Source of the DNA: JAPSGM01 sp963777045
Lineage (GTDB): Bacteria > Chloroflexota > Limnocylindria > QHBO01
Assembly (NCBI GenBank): GCA_963777045.1
Contig: CAVZPD010000015.1
Span: 124,001-188,000 of the forward strand
Length of the DNA: 64,000 nt
Direction: 5' to 3'
Shown here: piece after piece, positions 9,542 through 18,296 of the stretch
How positions within the stretch are numbered: position 1 is the first letter of the stretch
Layout: every line of letters starts with the position of its first letter
Made by a program: the position numbers and the translations under genes
Notes under the pieces: model-generated
Seen by the model: only the letters and a program-made list of their open reading frames with translations
What the model was told of the DNA's origin: nothing
Database searches by the model: none

Positions 9542-10450
9542 ATGGCGGAACTGCCGGCCATCGACGTCCGCGGACTCCGCAAGAGCTACGGTGCCGTCGA
9601 GGCGGTTCGGGGCATCGACCTGCAGGTGGCGGCCGGGGAGGTCTTCGCGCTGCTCGGCCCGAACGGAGCCGGCAAGACGACGACGGCCGAGATCCTGGAG
9701 GGCCACCGGACCAGGTCCGCCGGGGAGGTCCGGGTCATGGGCTTCGACCCCGCACGCGGAGTGCGGGCCATGCGCGAGCAGATGGGGATCGTGCTGCAGT
9801 CGACCGGCGTCGGGGAGTACCTGACCGTCCGCGAGGTGATCGGCATGCACGGCGGCTACTACCCGCATCCGCGCGATGTGGACGAGGTGATCGCGCTCGT
9901 CGGCCTGACCGAGCAGGCGAATCGGCGAATCCGGAAGCTCTCCGGAGGGCAGCGACGTCGCCTCGACCTCGCCGTGGCGCTCGCTGGCGATCCCGAGCTC
10001 CTCTTCCTGGACGAGCCGACGACCGGGTTCGATCCGTCGGCCCGGCGCCAGGCGTGGGAGATGCTGCGCGAGCTCACCCGCCTCGGCAAGACGATCTTCC
10101 TGACCACCCACTTCATGGACGAGGCACAGCTCCTGGCCAATCGGGTGGCTGTCATCGCCAACGGGACGATCGTGGCAGAGGGCAGCCCCGACACGCTGGG
10201 CGGGCGTGACGCGGGCCAGACCGTCATCCGGTTCGGTGTGCCGGACGGCACCGAGCTGCCGGATCGCTTCGGTGCCAAGCTCGAGGGCGCCCGCTACGCC
10301 CTGACCTCCGATGCGCCCACGCGCCTGTTGCACGAGCTGACCGAGTGGGCACTCTCGGCCGACATGGAGCTGCAGGCGATCGAGGTCGCCAGGCCGTCGC
10401 TCGAGGACGTCTACCTGCAGCTCACCGAGGACGAGGGAGCCGCGGCATGA
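9542..10450 (+). CDS. ABC transporter ATP-binding protein (DrrA/CcmA-like)
   Basis: The 302-aa ATPase has Walker A GPNGAGKT (about 40-47), Q-loop at VLQSTG, signature LSGGQRRR, Walker B LLFLDEP and the switch His in TTHFMDEA. The roughly 80-residue C-terminal extension is typical of DrrA-type exporters. It is translationally coupled (ATGA) to an ABC-2 permease and follows the oxidase operon by 3 nt, so it may be co-transcribed. The exported substrate cannot be told. Drug export is known for the family, and an assembly role for the oxidase is possible by proximity only. Confidence 0.88.
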   Translation: MAELPAIDVRGLRKSYGAVEAVRGIDLQVAAGEVFALLGPNGAGKTTTAEILEGHRTRSAGEVRVMGFDPARGVRAMREQMGIVLQSTGVGEYLTVREVIGMHGGYYPHPRDVDEVIALVGLTEQANRRIRKLSGGQRRRLDLAVALAGDPELLFLDEPTTGFDPSARRQAWEMLRELTRLGKTIFLTTHFMDEAQLLANRVAVIANGTIVAEGSPDTLGGRDAGQTVIRFGVPDGTELPDRFGAKLEGARYALTSDAPTRLLHELTEWALSADMELQAIEVARPSLEDVYLQLTEDEGAAA

Positions 10451-11208
10451 ACGACGTTGCCCTCGCCGTACGGCAGGTGCGCTACGAGAACCGTTCCTTC
10501 TGGCGCAACCCGGCCGCGGCCTTCTTCACGTTCGCCTTTCCCCTCCTCTTCATGGTGATCTTCAACGTCATCTTCGGCGGCGAGGCCGAGGGGCAGTTCC
10601 ACGCTTCCGACTTCTTCACGCCGACGATCATCGTCTTCGCGGTCATCACGGCGACCTACACCAACATCGCCATGACCGTCTCGATCTCGCGCGACAGCGG
10701 CGTCCTCAAGCGGATCAGGGGCACGCCACTGCCGTCGTGGGCCTACCTCTTCGGCCGCATCGCGCACGCCGTCCTGATCGCGCTGCTGCTGGTCGCCATC
10801 GTGGCCACCTTCGGAGCGCTCGCCTACGACGTCACGTTTCCCTGGGAACGCCTGCCGCAGCTCCTGCTGACGCTGGGCCTGGGCGCCGCCACGTTCTGCG
10901 TGCTCGGCCTGGCGGTGAGCGCCCTCGTCCCCAACGCCGATGCCGCTCCGGCCATCGTGAATGCCACCATCCTGCCGCTGCTCTTCATCAGCAACGTCTT
11001 CATCAGGATCGAGAATCCGCCGGCCTGGATGGATGTCGCGGGCAGCATCTTCCCGATCCGCCACTTCGCAGACGCGATGCTGGCCATCTATTCGCCGGGG
11101 CTGGCGGGTGGGCCGATGGAGTGGCAGGACCTCGCCGTGATCGCTGTGTGGGGCATCGGCGGCGTTCTCTTCACGCTGCGATTCTTCAGCTGGGAGCCCC
11201 GAGGCTAG
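10447..11208 (+). CDS. ABC-2 type transporter permease
   Basis: The 253-aa membrane protein has six hydrophobic segments and the ABC-2 pattern: YENRSFWRNPAAAFF at the N-terminus, the SISRDSGVLKRIRGTPLP coupling region (about 77-94), and PxxxIRHFADAML near the end, as in DrrB-like permeases. It is the partner of the ATPase just upstream, with a 4-nt overlap (ATGA). The ATG at 10447 is taken rather than longer in-frame starts because those lie inside the ATPase gene. Confidence 0.87.
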   Translation: MNDVALAVRQVRYENRSFWRNPAAAFFTFAFPLLFMVIFNVIFGGEAEGQFHASDFFTPTIIVFAVITATYTNIAMTVSISRDSGVLKRIRGTPLPSWAYLFGRIAHAVLIALLLVAIVATFGALAYDVTFPWERLPQLLLTLGLGAATFCVLGLAVSALVPNADAAPAIVNATILPLLFISNVFIRIENPPAWMDVAGSIFPIRHFADAMLAIYSPGLAGGPMEWQDLAVIAVWGIGGVLFTLRFFSWEPRG

Positions 11209-11227
11209 ACCGGCGAACGTACGAAAA

Positions 11228-11243
11228 GCCGGCAGCAGCCGGC
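11228..11243 (+). terminator. Hairpin after the ABC exporter
   Basis: GCCGGC-AGCA-GCCGGC forms a 6-bp GC-rich stem 20 nt after the permease stop. No U-run follows, so termination is only suggested. Confidence 0.35.
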
Positions 11244-11254
11244 ATGAAGTGAAG

Positions 11255-11260
11255 TATCGT
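11255..11260 (+). promoter_or_regulatory. Putative -10 box (TATCGT) and 5' leader hairpin for the poly-Gly lipoprotein
   Basis: TATCGT precedes the lipoprotein gene by about 60 nt. The leader between them holds a 7-bp inverted repeat (GCGGCCC at 11270-11276, GGGCCGC at 11286-11292) and a strong purine-rich ribosome site just before the ATG. Confidence 0.3.
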
Positions 11261-11321
11261 CTCGGCGAAGCGGCCCCCGGCCCGTGGGCCGCTCACCCGA
11301 GCGAGGAGAAGGAGGAGCTGC

Positions 11322-11759
11322 ATGTCGATCAGCGGAGGGCGGTCGAGGACGACCCGGAGGGGGCTCCTGCTGGCGATCACGGCCACGGCGCTGGTGCTCG
11401 CTGCGTGCGGCGGTGGGGGCGGTGGTGGCGGGGGCAACGGCGACATCACCGACTACGTGATCCGGGTCGCGATCGCGAACGAGACGACCGAGCAGGCGAC
11501 CGTGCAGCTCGACGATTCCGAGGTGCAGACGCTCGAGACGTGTACCGGCGCGGTCTTCATCTTCAACCTGCCTGCCACCGACTGGGTCCTGACCGTGAAC
11601 GGGCAGCCTGCGGTCGATTCGCTCGACCTCGATCCCGCCTACCTGGACAAGAACCTGGTTGCGAACCTGTGGCTGCACGACGACGGCACGCTGGAAGTCG
11701 AACGCGTCGTGCCCGGGTCGAACATCCAGGCCCCCGCCAAGCCCAGCATCTGCACCTGA
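11322..11759 (+). CDS. Lipoprotein with poly-glycine linker, function unknown
   Basis: The 145-aa product has a twin-Arg-like basic N-terminus, a hydrophobic core and a lipobox LAA-C29, immediately followed by nine glycines. The mature domain (about 40-145) is a small beta-rich region with two Cys (about C67 and C144) that may form a disulfide. No family is recognised. It has an excellent ribosome site (GAGAAGGAGGAG) and is flanked by its own promoter-like box and a terminator-like palindrome, so it is probably monocistronic. The glycine run is encoded by GGN codons and could vary by slippage. Confidence 0.7.
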   Translation: MSISGGRSRTTRRGLLLAITATALVLAACGGGGGGGGGNGDITDYVIRVAIANETTEQATVQLDDSEVQTLETCTGAVFIFNLPATDWVLTVNGQPAVDSLDLDPAYLDKNLVANLWLHDDGTLEVERVVPGSNIQAPAKPSICT

Positions 11760-11767
11760 CGAGCTGA

Positions 11768-11785
11768 CGCCGGCGGCCGCCGGCG
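11768..11785. terminator. Perfect 18-bp palindrome between convergent lipoprotein gene and ispG
   Basis: CGCCGGCGG is followed directly by its reverse complement CCGCCGGCG. The position, 8 nt after both stops, suggests a shared bidirectional terminator. No T-tract is present. Confidence 0.45.
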
Positions 11786-11792
11786 CATCGGC

Positions 11793-13010
<1,218 letters not shown>

Positions 13011-13025
13011 CGTACCGGTTGGCGC

Positions 13026-13039
13026 ATCGGCACGCCGAT
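13026..13039. promoter_or_regulatory. Perfect palindrome in the ispG / receiver-gene intergenic region
   Basis: ATCGGC-AC-GCCGAT (6+2+6) sits in the 48-bp divergent gap. Its symmetry suits a dimeric regulator. Which protein binds it is unknown. Confidence 0.35.
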
Positions 13040-13058
13040 TGCACTTCCGGCGAGGAGC

Positions 13059-13520
13059 ATGGACTTCACCGATCTCCTGCCCGCTCGCATCGTGCGGGCC
13101 GCGGGCCGCGACGGGCCGGAGCTGCCGGACGTCGCGGTACTCGAGGATGAGCGCGAGCTGGCGGACCTCGCCGTCGAGGTCTGCCGACAGCTGGGGCTCA
13201 GCGCGGCCGTGTTCGAAACGTCGGCCGCGTACAACGGCGCGTTCGGTGGCCGTCGGCCGAGCCTGGTGATCCTCGACTGGCGCCTCGAGCACGAGGTTGC
13301 GGCGGCGGTCTACATGGCGCTCCGCCACCGATTCGACGATCTCCGGATCGTGCTCTGGACCGCCACCGGCGAGCGTGAGCTGCCCGGCATGCTCGATGCC
13401 GACCCCCACACCCGGGTGGTGAGGAAGTCGAGCGGGCTGGAAGCGTTGGAGGGGGCGATTCGCGAGGCGATCGCCGTAGGTACCGGGAGCGACGATGATC
13501 GAGAGGAGGAGCAATCGTGA
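13059..13520 (+). CDS. Stand-alone response-regulator receiver-like protein
   Basis: The 153-aa protein resembles a single CheY-like receiver: an acidic pair at E29-D30 (VAVLEDE), the presumed phospho-acceptor D73 in LVILDWRL, the LWTATGE strand with the conserved Thr, and a Lys in VVRKSSG. There is no output domain. The N-terminal 22 residues and an acidic tail lie outside the fold. It starts after GAGGAG and overlaps the next small gene by 4 nt (GTGA). No cognate kinase is adjacent. Confidence 0.65.
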   Translation: MDFTDLLPARIVRAAGRDGPELPDVAVLEDERELADLAVEVCRQLGLSAAVFETSAAYNGAFGGRRPSLVILDWRLEHEVAAAVYMALRHRFDDLRIVLWTATGERELPGMLDADPHTRVVRKSSGLEALEGAIREAIAVGTGSDDDREEEQS

Positions 13521-13705
13521 TGGAAGGCTTCAAGGTCCCGCGGGACCCACATGCGGGCGAGCCGGACGAGTTGACGCCGGATACGCTGCCCATCGATGAC
13601 ATCGAGCGGACGCACGATGGCGGCCAGGGCGCGGACGACCCGCCCGACGAGCCGGCCAAGGATCTCGATGAGCCAGGCGACGCCGACCGGACGCCGAGGC
13701 CGTAG
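13517..13705 (+). CDS. Small acidic, probably disordered protein
   Basis: The 62-aa product is rich in Asp, Glu and Pro with no hydrophobic core. It is coupled to the receiver-like gene by a GTGA overlap and has GGAGGA 6 nt before the GTG, which supports expression. An ATG directly follows (13520) and could be the true start. No family is recognised. Confidence 0.45.
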   Translation: MMEGFKVPRDPHAGEPDELTPDTLPIDDIERTHDGGQGADDPPDEPAKDLDEPGDADRTPRP

Positions 13706-13764
13706 GCTCCGCATTCGAGGAACGCCCGTAACACTTCCTACATCCGATCGTCACACCGCGACCG

Positions 13765-13770
13765 TATCGT
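13765..13770 (+). promoter_or_regulatory. -10 box (TATCGT) for the thioredoxin-like lipoprotein
   Basis: TATCGT ends 6 nt before the ATG at 13777, with no Shine-Dalgarno between them, consistent with a leaderless transcript. Confidence 0.4.
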
Positions 13771-13776
13771 GGCCGC

Positions 13777-14418
13777 ATGCAGCACCGAGATCGCGTCCGC
13801 CGCGCCCCGCTGGCCGGGCTCCTCGCGGCGGCTTTCGTCCTGGCCTCCTGCTCGGCAGGTGCAACCACCGACGGCGCGGCATCCGACCCGCCGACGAGCG
13901 CTTCCCCGGTGGCGTCCTCGTCGCAGGCGGCATCGATGCGCCCGAGCGACGCTGCCTCCGAGCCTCCAGCTCCGTCGGCAGCGCTGAACAGTGATCCGCT
14001 CCATGCGTTGGTGCTGACGGACGTCCGGACCGGTGAGGATGTCAGCATCGGTGCCCTGGCCAGCGACAAGCCGTTGCTGCTCGAGACGATGGCCATCTGG
14101 TGCAGCAACTGCCGCGCCCAGCAGAGCAACGTCGTGGCAGCGCACAACCAGGCCGACTTCCATTCCATCTCGCTCGACGTTGACCCCGGCGAGAAGCCGG
14201 AGGACCTCGCCGCCTACAGCGAGCAGCAGGGCTTCGACTGGCACTTCGCGATGGCAAGCGCCGAGCTGCTCGGCCAGCTTCGCGAGCGGTTCGGGACGGC
14301 CGTGGCGGTGCCCCCGGGGATGCCGAAGATCCTGTTCCGGACCGACGGCAGCATCGAGATGATCGGCCTCGGCGAGCTGTACACCGCGCAGCAGATCGCC
14401 GACGCGGTCGGCGCCTGA
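13777..14418 (+). CDS. Thioredoxin-fold lipoprotein with CSNC active site
   Basis: The 213-aa protein has a lipobox LAS-C26, a Ser/Pro/Ala linker (about 27-70) and a thioredoxin domain with IWCSNCRAQQ (about 108-117) as the redox motif and a GMPKILF cis-Pro segment near residue 190. It is probably an extracytoplasmic thiol reductase anchored to the membrane. The gene lies 7 nt before a CcdA-type electron carrier, which would re-reduce it with electrons from cytoplasmic thioredoxin. The CSNC active site differs from the WCGPC of the oxidase-linked homologue, so the substrate may differ. Confidence 0.78.
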   Translation: MQHRDRVRRAPLAGLLAAAFVLASCSAGATTDGAASDPPTSASPVASSSQAASMRPSDAASEPPAPSAALNSDPLHALVLTDVRTGEDVSIGALASDKPLLLETMAIWCSNCRAQQSNVVAAHNQADFHSISLDVDPGEKPEDLAAYSEQQGFDWHFAMASAELLGQLRERFGTAVAVPPGMPKILFRTDGSIEMIGLGELYTAQQIADAVGA

Positions 14419-14425
14419 CGAAGCA

Positions 14426-15121
14426 GTGGGTGAGCTGCTGGGGGCGGTTGGGCTGGGCATCGGCGCCACCATCACGCCCTGCATCCTGCCGCTCTACCCC
14501 GCCTTTCTCGCCTACCTGACGGGCGCAACGACGGTCTCCGCGGTCGCGGGCGGCCCGAATCTCCGTGACCAGCGCCTGCCGCCGCTCGCCGCCGCGGCCC
14601 TGGTCTGGGCGGGAGTGGTGCTCGGGATGGCCGTCATCGGCGCCCTGCTCGCCCTGCTCACCGTCTCGCTGGGCTCGGTGATCCGCTACGTGCTGCCAAT
14701 CGCCGACGGCCTGCTGGTCCTGCTCGGGGTGTTGCTCCTGCTCGGCCGCAACCCCTTCGCACGCCTGCCCCAGATCTCCCCGCGCGGCCTGGGCTCAGCC
14801 GGCCCGGCCGCCGGCGCCCTCCTCTACGGGCTGCTCTTCGCCCCCATCGCGCTCCCGTGCAGCGGGCCGTTCATCATCGGCATCTTCGTGTACAGCCTCT
14901 CCATCGCTGATGCCGCGAACCAGCTCCTCTTCTTCGCCTTCTTCGGCATCGGCTTCGGGCTCCCGCTGTTCGTGCTGGGAGCGCTGGGCCAGGCTCGCGG
15001 AGCCCAGCTGGCGCGAGCGCTGGTGCGCTACGAGCGGCCGCTGCAGCTGGTCATCGGGGCGGCGCTGGTGCTCATCGGCCTGTGGGACTTTCGCGAGAAC
15101 TCCGCCAACATCTTCGGGTGA
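14426..15121 (+). CDS. CcdA-like thiol-disulfide electron carrier (DsbD transmembrane family)
   Basis: The 231-aa membrane protein has six helices and the two conserved cysteines of the CcdA/DsbD core, in TPCILPLYPAFLAYL (about 17-31) and LPCSGPFIIG. These shuttle electrons across the membrane from thioredoxin to extracytoplasmic thiol proteins. The GTG start is 7 nt behind the thioredoxin-like lipoprotein, and trxB follows 27 nt later, so the three make a coherent thiol-reducing chain. Confidence 0.83.
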   Translation: MGELLGAVGLGIGATITPCILPLYPAFLAYLTGATTVSAVAGGPNLRDQRLPPLAAAALVWAGVVLGMAVIGALLALLTVSLGSVIRYVLPIADGLLVLLGVLLLLGRNPFARLPQISPRGLGSAGPAAGALLYGLLFAPIALPCSGPFIIGIFVYSLSIADAANQLLFFAFFGIGFGLPLFVLGALGQARGAQLARALVRYERPLQLVIGAALVLIGLWDFRENSANIFG

Positions 15122-15133
15122 TGACAGGTTCGC

Positions 15134-15139
15134 TATGCT
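15134..15139 (+). promoter_or_regulatory. -10 box (TATGCT) ahead of trxB
   Basis: TATGCT lies 9 nt before the trxB ATG in the short gap after the CcdA gene, suggesting trxB also has its own promoter with little or no leader. Confidence 0.35.
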
Positions 15140-15148
15140 GGAACTGAT

Positions 15149-16150
15149 ATGACCGCGACCGCACCCCCCAACACCACAACCGATGAGACAGACACCCGCC
15201 ACCGCAAGGTCGCGATCATCGGCTCCGGCCCCGCCGGGCTGACCGCCGCCATCTACGCGGCGCGCGCCAACCTGGAGCCGATCGTCTTCGCCGGCAACAC
15301 GCCGCTCGGCCAGCTCATGATCACCTCCGACGTCGAGAACTACCCCGGCTTTCCCGAGGGGATCCAGGGGCCGGAGCTGATGCAGCTCTTCCGCGACCAG
15401 GCGACGCGCTTCGACACGACCATGGTCGAGCAGGACGTCACGCGCGTCGACTTCGGGGAGCGCCCATTCCGCCTCTGGGTCGGCGAGGACGAGTACCGTG
15501 CCGACGCCGTGATCGTTGCGACCGGGGCTTCCGCCCTCTGGCTGGGGCTGCCGTCCGAGGAGGAGTTCCGCGGGCGCGGCGTGAGCGCCTGCGCTACCTG
15601 CGACGGCTTCTTCTTCCGGGAGCGCGAGATCGCGGTGGTCGGCGGCGGCGACACCGCCCTGGAGGAGGCGCTCTTCCTCACCAAGTTCGCCTCCAAGGTC
15701 ACCATGCTCGTCCGGCGCGACCAGTTCCGCGGCAGCAAGATCATGCAGGACCGCGCCTTCGCGCACTCGAAGATCGAGGTTCGCTGGAACACCGAGGTGA
15801 CCGAGGTCCGCGGCGATATGACCGTGCAGACGCTGGCACTGAAGGACACCCAGAGCGGCGAGGAGTCGACCCTGGACGTGCAGGGCCTCTTCGTGGCCAT
15901 CGGTTACAAGCCGAACACGGACCTCTTCAAGGGGCAGCTCGACCTGGATCCGCGGGGCTACTGCAAGACGTCGGACGAGGGCGACACCACCACCAACGTG
16001 GAGGGCGTCTTCGTTGCCGGCGACGTGCACGACCACAAGTACCGGCAGGCCGTCACCGCCGCCGGCGAGGGCTGCAAGGCGGCCATCGATGCCGAACGTT
16101 GGCTGGAGTCCGTGGGCGAGATCGAGGCGTCAACCGCCACCAACTGGTGA
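15149..16150 (+). CDS. trxB: Thioredoxin-disulfide reductase
   Basis: The 333-aa flavoenzyme transfers NADPH electrons to thioredoxin. It has the FAD fingerprint IGSGPAGLTAAIYAARA (about 25-41), the redox-active CATCDGFFF (CxxC, about 150-158), an NADPH motif VVGGGDTALEEAL and the C-terminal GVFVAGDVHD FAD segment. A 20-residue polar N-terminal extension precedes the fold. The upstream CcdA and thioredoxin-like genes are its probable downstream users. A 12-bp tandem repeat overlaps the stop codon. Confidence 0.95.
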   Translation: MTATAPPNTTTDETDTRHRKVAIIGSGPAGLTAAIYAARANLEPIVFAGNTPLGQLMITSDVENYPGFPEGIQGPELMQLFRDQATRFDTTMVEQDVTRVDFGERPFRLWVGEDEYRADAVIVATGASALWLGLPSEEEFRGRGVSACATCDGFFFREREIAVVGGGDTALEEALFLTKFASKVTMLVRRDQFRGSKIMQDRAFAHSKIEVRWNTEVTEVRGDMTVQTLALKDTQSGEESTLDVQGLFVAIGYKPNTDLFKGQLDLDPRGYCKTSDEGDTTTNVEGVFVAGDVHDHKYRQAVTAAGEGCKAAIDAERWLESVGEIEASTATNW

Positions 16151-16169
16151 GGCGCCCGGTGAGGCGCCC
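16146..16169 (+). repeat. Perfect 12-bp tandem repeat across the trxB stop codon
   Basis: GGTGAGGCGCCC occurs twice back to back. The first copy contains the trxB TGA. Loss or gain of a unit would not change the protein. Confidence 0.8.
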
Positions 16170-16192
16170 GGCAGAATGCCGATCCTCACCGC

Positions 16193-16436
16193 TACGACTG
16201 GTGGTCGTACTCCTCGCGCTCAGAGCGGGGATCCCTGCCATCTACGAATCCGGGTCGTGATAAGCGAGATTGCGCCGGTATTGGCGCCGTCGTGGTCGGC
16301 GGCCGGCTCGTTCGAGCACGACTGCATCTTGGCGCTTGGCGATATCCGGCAAGTTCGTGCTTACCACGACCCCCAGTCGTAGGTGGTGGTCGCGAGCCGC
16401 TTGACGTCCGCTTCCATGACTGGCGGTCGTAGCTGG
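16193..16436. repeat. Non-coding region with four copies of a short palindromic element
   Basis: The 370-bp gap between trxB and the DUF1028 gene holds related dyads: TACGAC-TGGTG-GTCGTA (16193-16209), ACGA-ATCCGGG-TCGT (16244-16259), ACGAC-CCCCA-GTCGT (16366-16380) and TGAC-TGGCG-GTCGTA (from 16417). The second and third, read on opposite strands, also share the flank GGGTCGTG(A/G)TAAGC. No convincing gene is seen. A minus-strand frame (16242-16523) has a stretch faintly like a PIN-type DUF5615 protein, which may be decayed coding sequence. Confidence 0.55.
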
Positions 16437-16519
16437 CAATTTGAGGTGGCTGGCGGCCGAATCCCGCCCTCCGCTAGAAAGCCGACGCCAGTTGGTGGGT
16501 GAGGACGAAGTGGGCCATT

Positions 16520-17425
16520 TCAATCCTCCTCGCCCAGCAGCTGTTCGGCGAGGTCCAGGCTGACGACCTGGCGGTTGGCATCGGCCAGGTGTCGGAGGGT
16601 CGTCCGCCAGCGTTCATCGGCGGCGAAGGCGACCTGCAGCTCATCGCGGGCTGCGCGCAGCTCGCCCTCGACAGCCAGCTCCACGCCCCGCCAGAAGACG
16701 AGCTCGTACGCCTCCGGCGACATCTCGCGTGCTCGCGCATAGCGCGCTTCGGCGCTCTCTCCGGCCTGCGCCGCTTCGCCTTCCTCGTCGAGCAGGTCGT
16801 AGGCGAGCTGCATCGTCACGATCCGGCGCAGCTCGGGGACCGGGTCGGGATGATCCTCGATGCGGATGTCCATCAGGCGGCCGCGCCAGGCGGCCGGATG
16901 CAGCTTGCCGTCGACGACCTGGATTGCGGCCGACTGGCGACCCCGCACGTCGCCGCCCTCGCGTTCGGCGGCCTCCAGGGCGAGGAGCAGTCGCTCGACG
17001 AAGGGAAGGCCGCGGGCCAGCGCCGACTCGTACGCCTCCGCCATGGCCGGCCAGCAGGTGTCGCGCTCGAGGAGGTTGCCCTGCACGCTGAACCCGTCGC
17101 GGACCAGGTGGCCCGCGGCGGGGATCGTCTCGCTGCCGGTGTGCGCCGCCGCGCGGCCGTCGGCGTCGACTACGCCCAGCTGGCGCACCTGCGGAGTCTC
17201 ATCGGAAGCCACCAGTGCGGCGACGACCTCCCCGGCAGTGCGCCCCGACCGGAGCAGCTCGAGGCCGATGGGGCCGAACGAGGTGTTGGCGGTGGCCTGC
17301 GTCGCCACGCCCCCCACGCCCGCCTCCAGCCAGGGCACCACGGGCCCAACGCCCAGGTAGTGGGACTGCACTGCGATCGCGAAGCGGCCGGTCTCCGGAT
17401 CGCGGGCCACGATGCTGTAGGTCAT
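16520..17425 (-). CDS. DUF1028 family protein (Ntn-hydrolase-like fold)
   Basis: The 301-aa product begins MTYSIVARDPETG and continues with AIAVQSHYLGVGPVVPW and GVGGVATQATANTSFG, the defining N-terminal motifs of DUF1028. The family has an Ntn-hydrolase-like fold and is often described as a putative peptidase or amidohydrolase, with unproven activity. The C-terminal third (about 195-300) is an Ala/Glu-rich helical region resembling tetratricopeptide-like repeats. It has no signal peptide. It has its own -10 box and lies 31 bp from a codirectional LLM gene that also has its own box. Confidence 0.85.
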   Translation of the reverse strand: MTYSIVARDPETGRFAIAVQSHYLGVGPVVPWLEAGVGGVATQATANTSFGPIGLELLRSGRTAGEVVAALVASDETPQVRQLGVVDADGRAAAHTGSETIPAAGHLVRDGFSVQGNLLERDTCWPAMAEAYESALARGLPFVERLLLALEAAEREGGDVRGRQSAAIQVVDGKLHPAAWRGRLMDIRIEDHPDPVPELRRIVTMQLAYDLLDEEGEAAQAGESAEARYARAREMSPEAYELVFWRGVELAVEGELRAARDELQVAFAADERWRTTLRHLADANRQVVSLDLAEQLLGEED

Positions 17426-17432
17426 GGGCGGC

Positions 17433-17438
17433 AGGATA
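17433..17438 (-). promoter_or_regulatory. -10 box (TATCCT) for the DUF1028 gene
   Basis: On the minus strand TATCCT is 7 nt before the ATG at 17425, with no Shine-Dalgarno. Confidence 0.45.
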
Positions 17439-17455
17439 GCGAGCGATCCGCCACC

Positions 17456-18265
17456 TCAGCTGCCCACCGAGGCGCGTGCGATCGAGAGCAGCTCCTCCAC
17501 CGACTCGCTGGCCGGGAGCGCTCGCACCACGCAGGAGTCGAGCTTGGATCGATATGGCGCCAGCAGCGCCGGCACGGCGGCCCGGTCGACGGCGGCGATT
17601 CCGGGGACTCGCGTCTCGTCGGCGTCCTGCGCCTCGAAGAGTCGGGTGTACGGTCGCGGCCGGCCTCGGTAGCGATTGGCCTCGCCGACGAGGCGATCGG
17701 CGGCATCCGGGCCGATGGCGACCCGCACGTAGGATGCAATCACCGGCATCGGTCGATTCGCGCGAACCGTGCCCTCGGCGACGCGCTCGCGCGCCCAGGC
17801 GATGCGATCCGGGTAGGCCCAGTTGAGCAGGACGACGTCGGCGACCTCGCCTCCCAGCTCGCACATCCGCGGGCCGAGCGCCGCGATGCAGATCCGCACG
17901 TCGGGCAGGAGCTGGCGCAGCTCGGCCACGCCGCCGCGCACCGCGTCCAGCGACGAGCCACTGCCGGTACCGATGCCGAGCACCAGGCGCTCGTGGTCCA
18001 CCCCCAGGGCCTCGACCTCGGCCGCCAGCTGTCGCGGCGACTTGTCGGAGAGCGGCGCCACGCCCAGGCCGAGCTGCAGCCGATCGCTGCCGGCCGTGGC
18101 GGCGGCAAGGGTCGCCAGCCCGGAGCGTGCTGCGTTGTCGTTCGCCCAGATCTCCTCGTACCCGAGGTCGGCGAGCTGCTCGCCCAGGCCCGCGAGCGCA
18201 GCTGAAGCTGCCGGTGAGCGGGCAACCAGGCCGAAACCCAGTTGGCGGGGATGCGGGCCCTCCAT
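17456..18265 (-). CDS. Short LLM-class (luciferase-like) flavin/F420-dependent oxidoreductase
   Basis: The 269-aa protein shows the bacterial-luciferase-like barrel: LADLGYEEIWANDN (about 31-44), ATAGSDRLQLGLGV, SPRQLAAEVEAL and RLVLGIGTGSG (about 92-102). It is shorter than the usual 300-350 aa, mainly at the C-terminal end. LLM enzymes use FMN or coenzyme F420. The cofactor and substrate are not readable here. It has its own -10 box 7 nt before the start. Confidence 0.75.
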   Translation of the reverse strand: MEGPHPRQLGFGLVARSPAASAALAGLGEQLADLGYEEIWANDNAARSGLATLAAATAGSDRLQLGLGVAPLSDKSPRQLAAEVEALGVDHERLVLGIGTGSGSSLDAVRGGVAELRQLLPDVRICIAALGPRMCELGGEVADVVLLNWAYPDRIAWARERVAEGTVRANRPMPVIASYVRVAIGPDAADRLVGEANRYRGRPRPYTRLFEAQDADETRVPGIAAVDRAAVPALLAPYRSKLDSCVVRALPASESVEELLSIARASVGS

Positions 18266-18272
18266 GCGACCG

Positions 18273-18278
18273 ATGATA
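18273..18278 (-). promoter_or_regulatory. -10 box (TATCAT) for the short LLM gene
   Basis: On the minus strand TATCAT lies 7 nt before the ATG at 18265, matching the leaderless pattern of this window. Confidence 0.45.
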
Positions 18279-18296
18279 GCCCTCCGCCGCCGCGGG

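Noticed and set aside
16242..16523. 93-aa minus-strand frame between trxB and the DUF1028 gene
   Set aside because: A short stretch faintly recalls DUF5615 but would need a frameshift to continue. There is not enough to call a gene or a firm pseudogene.
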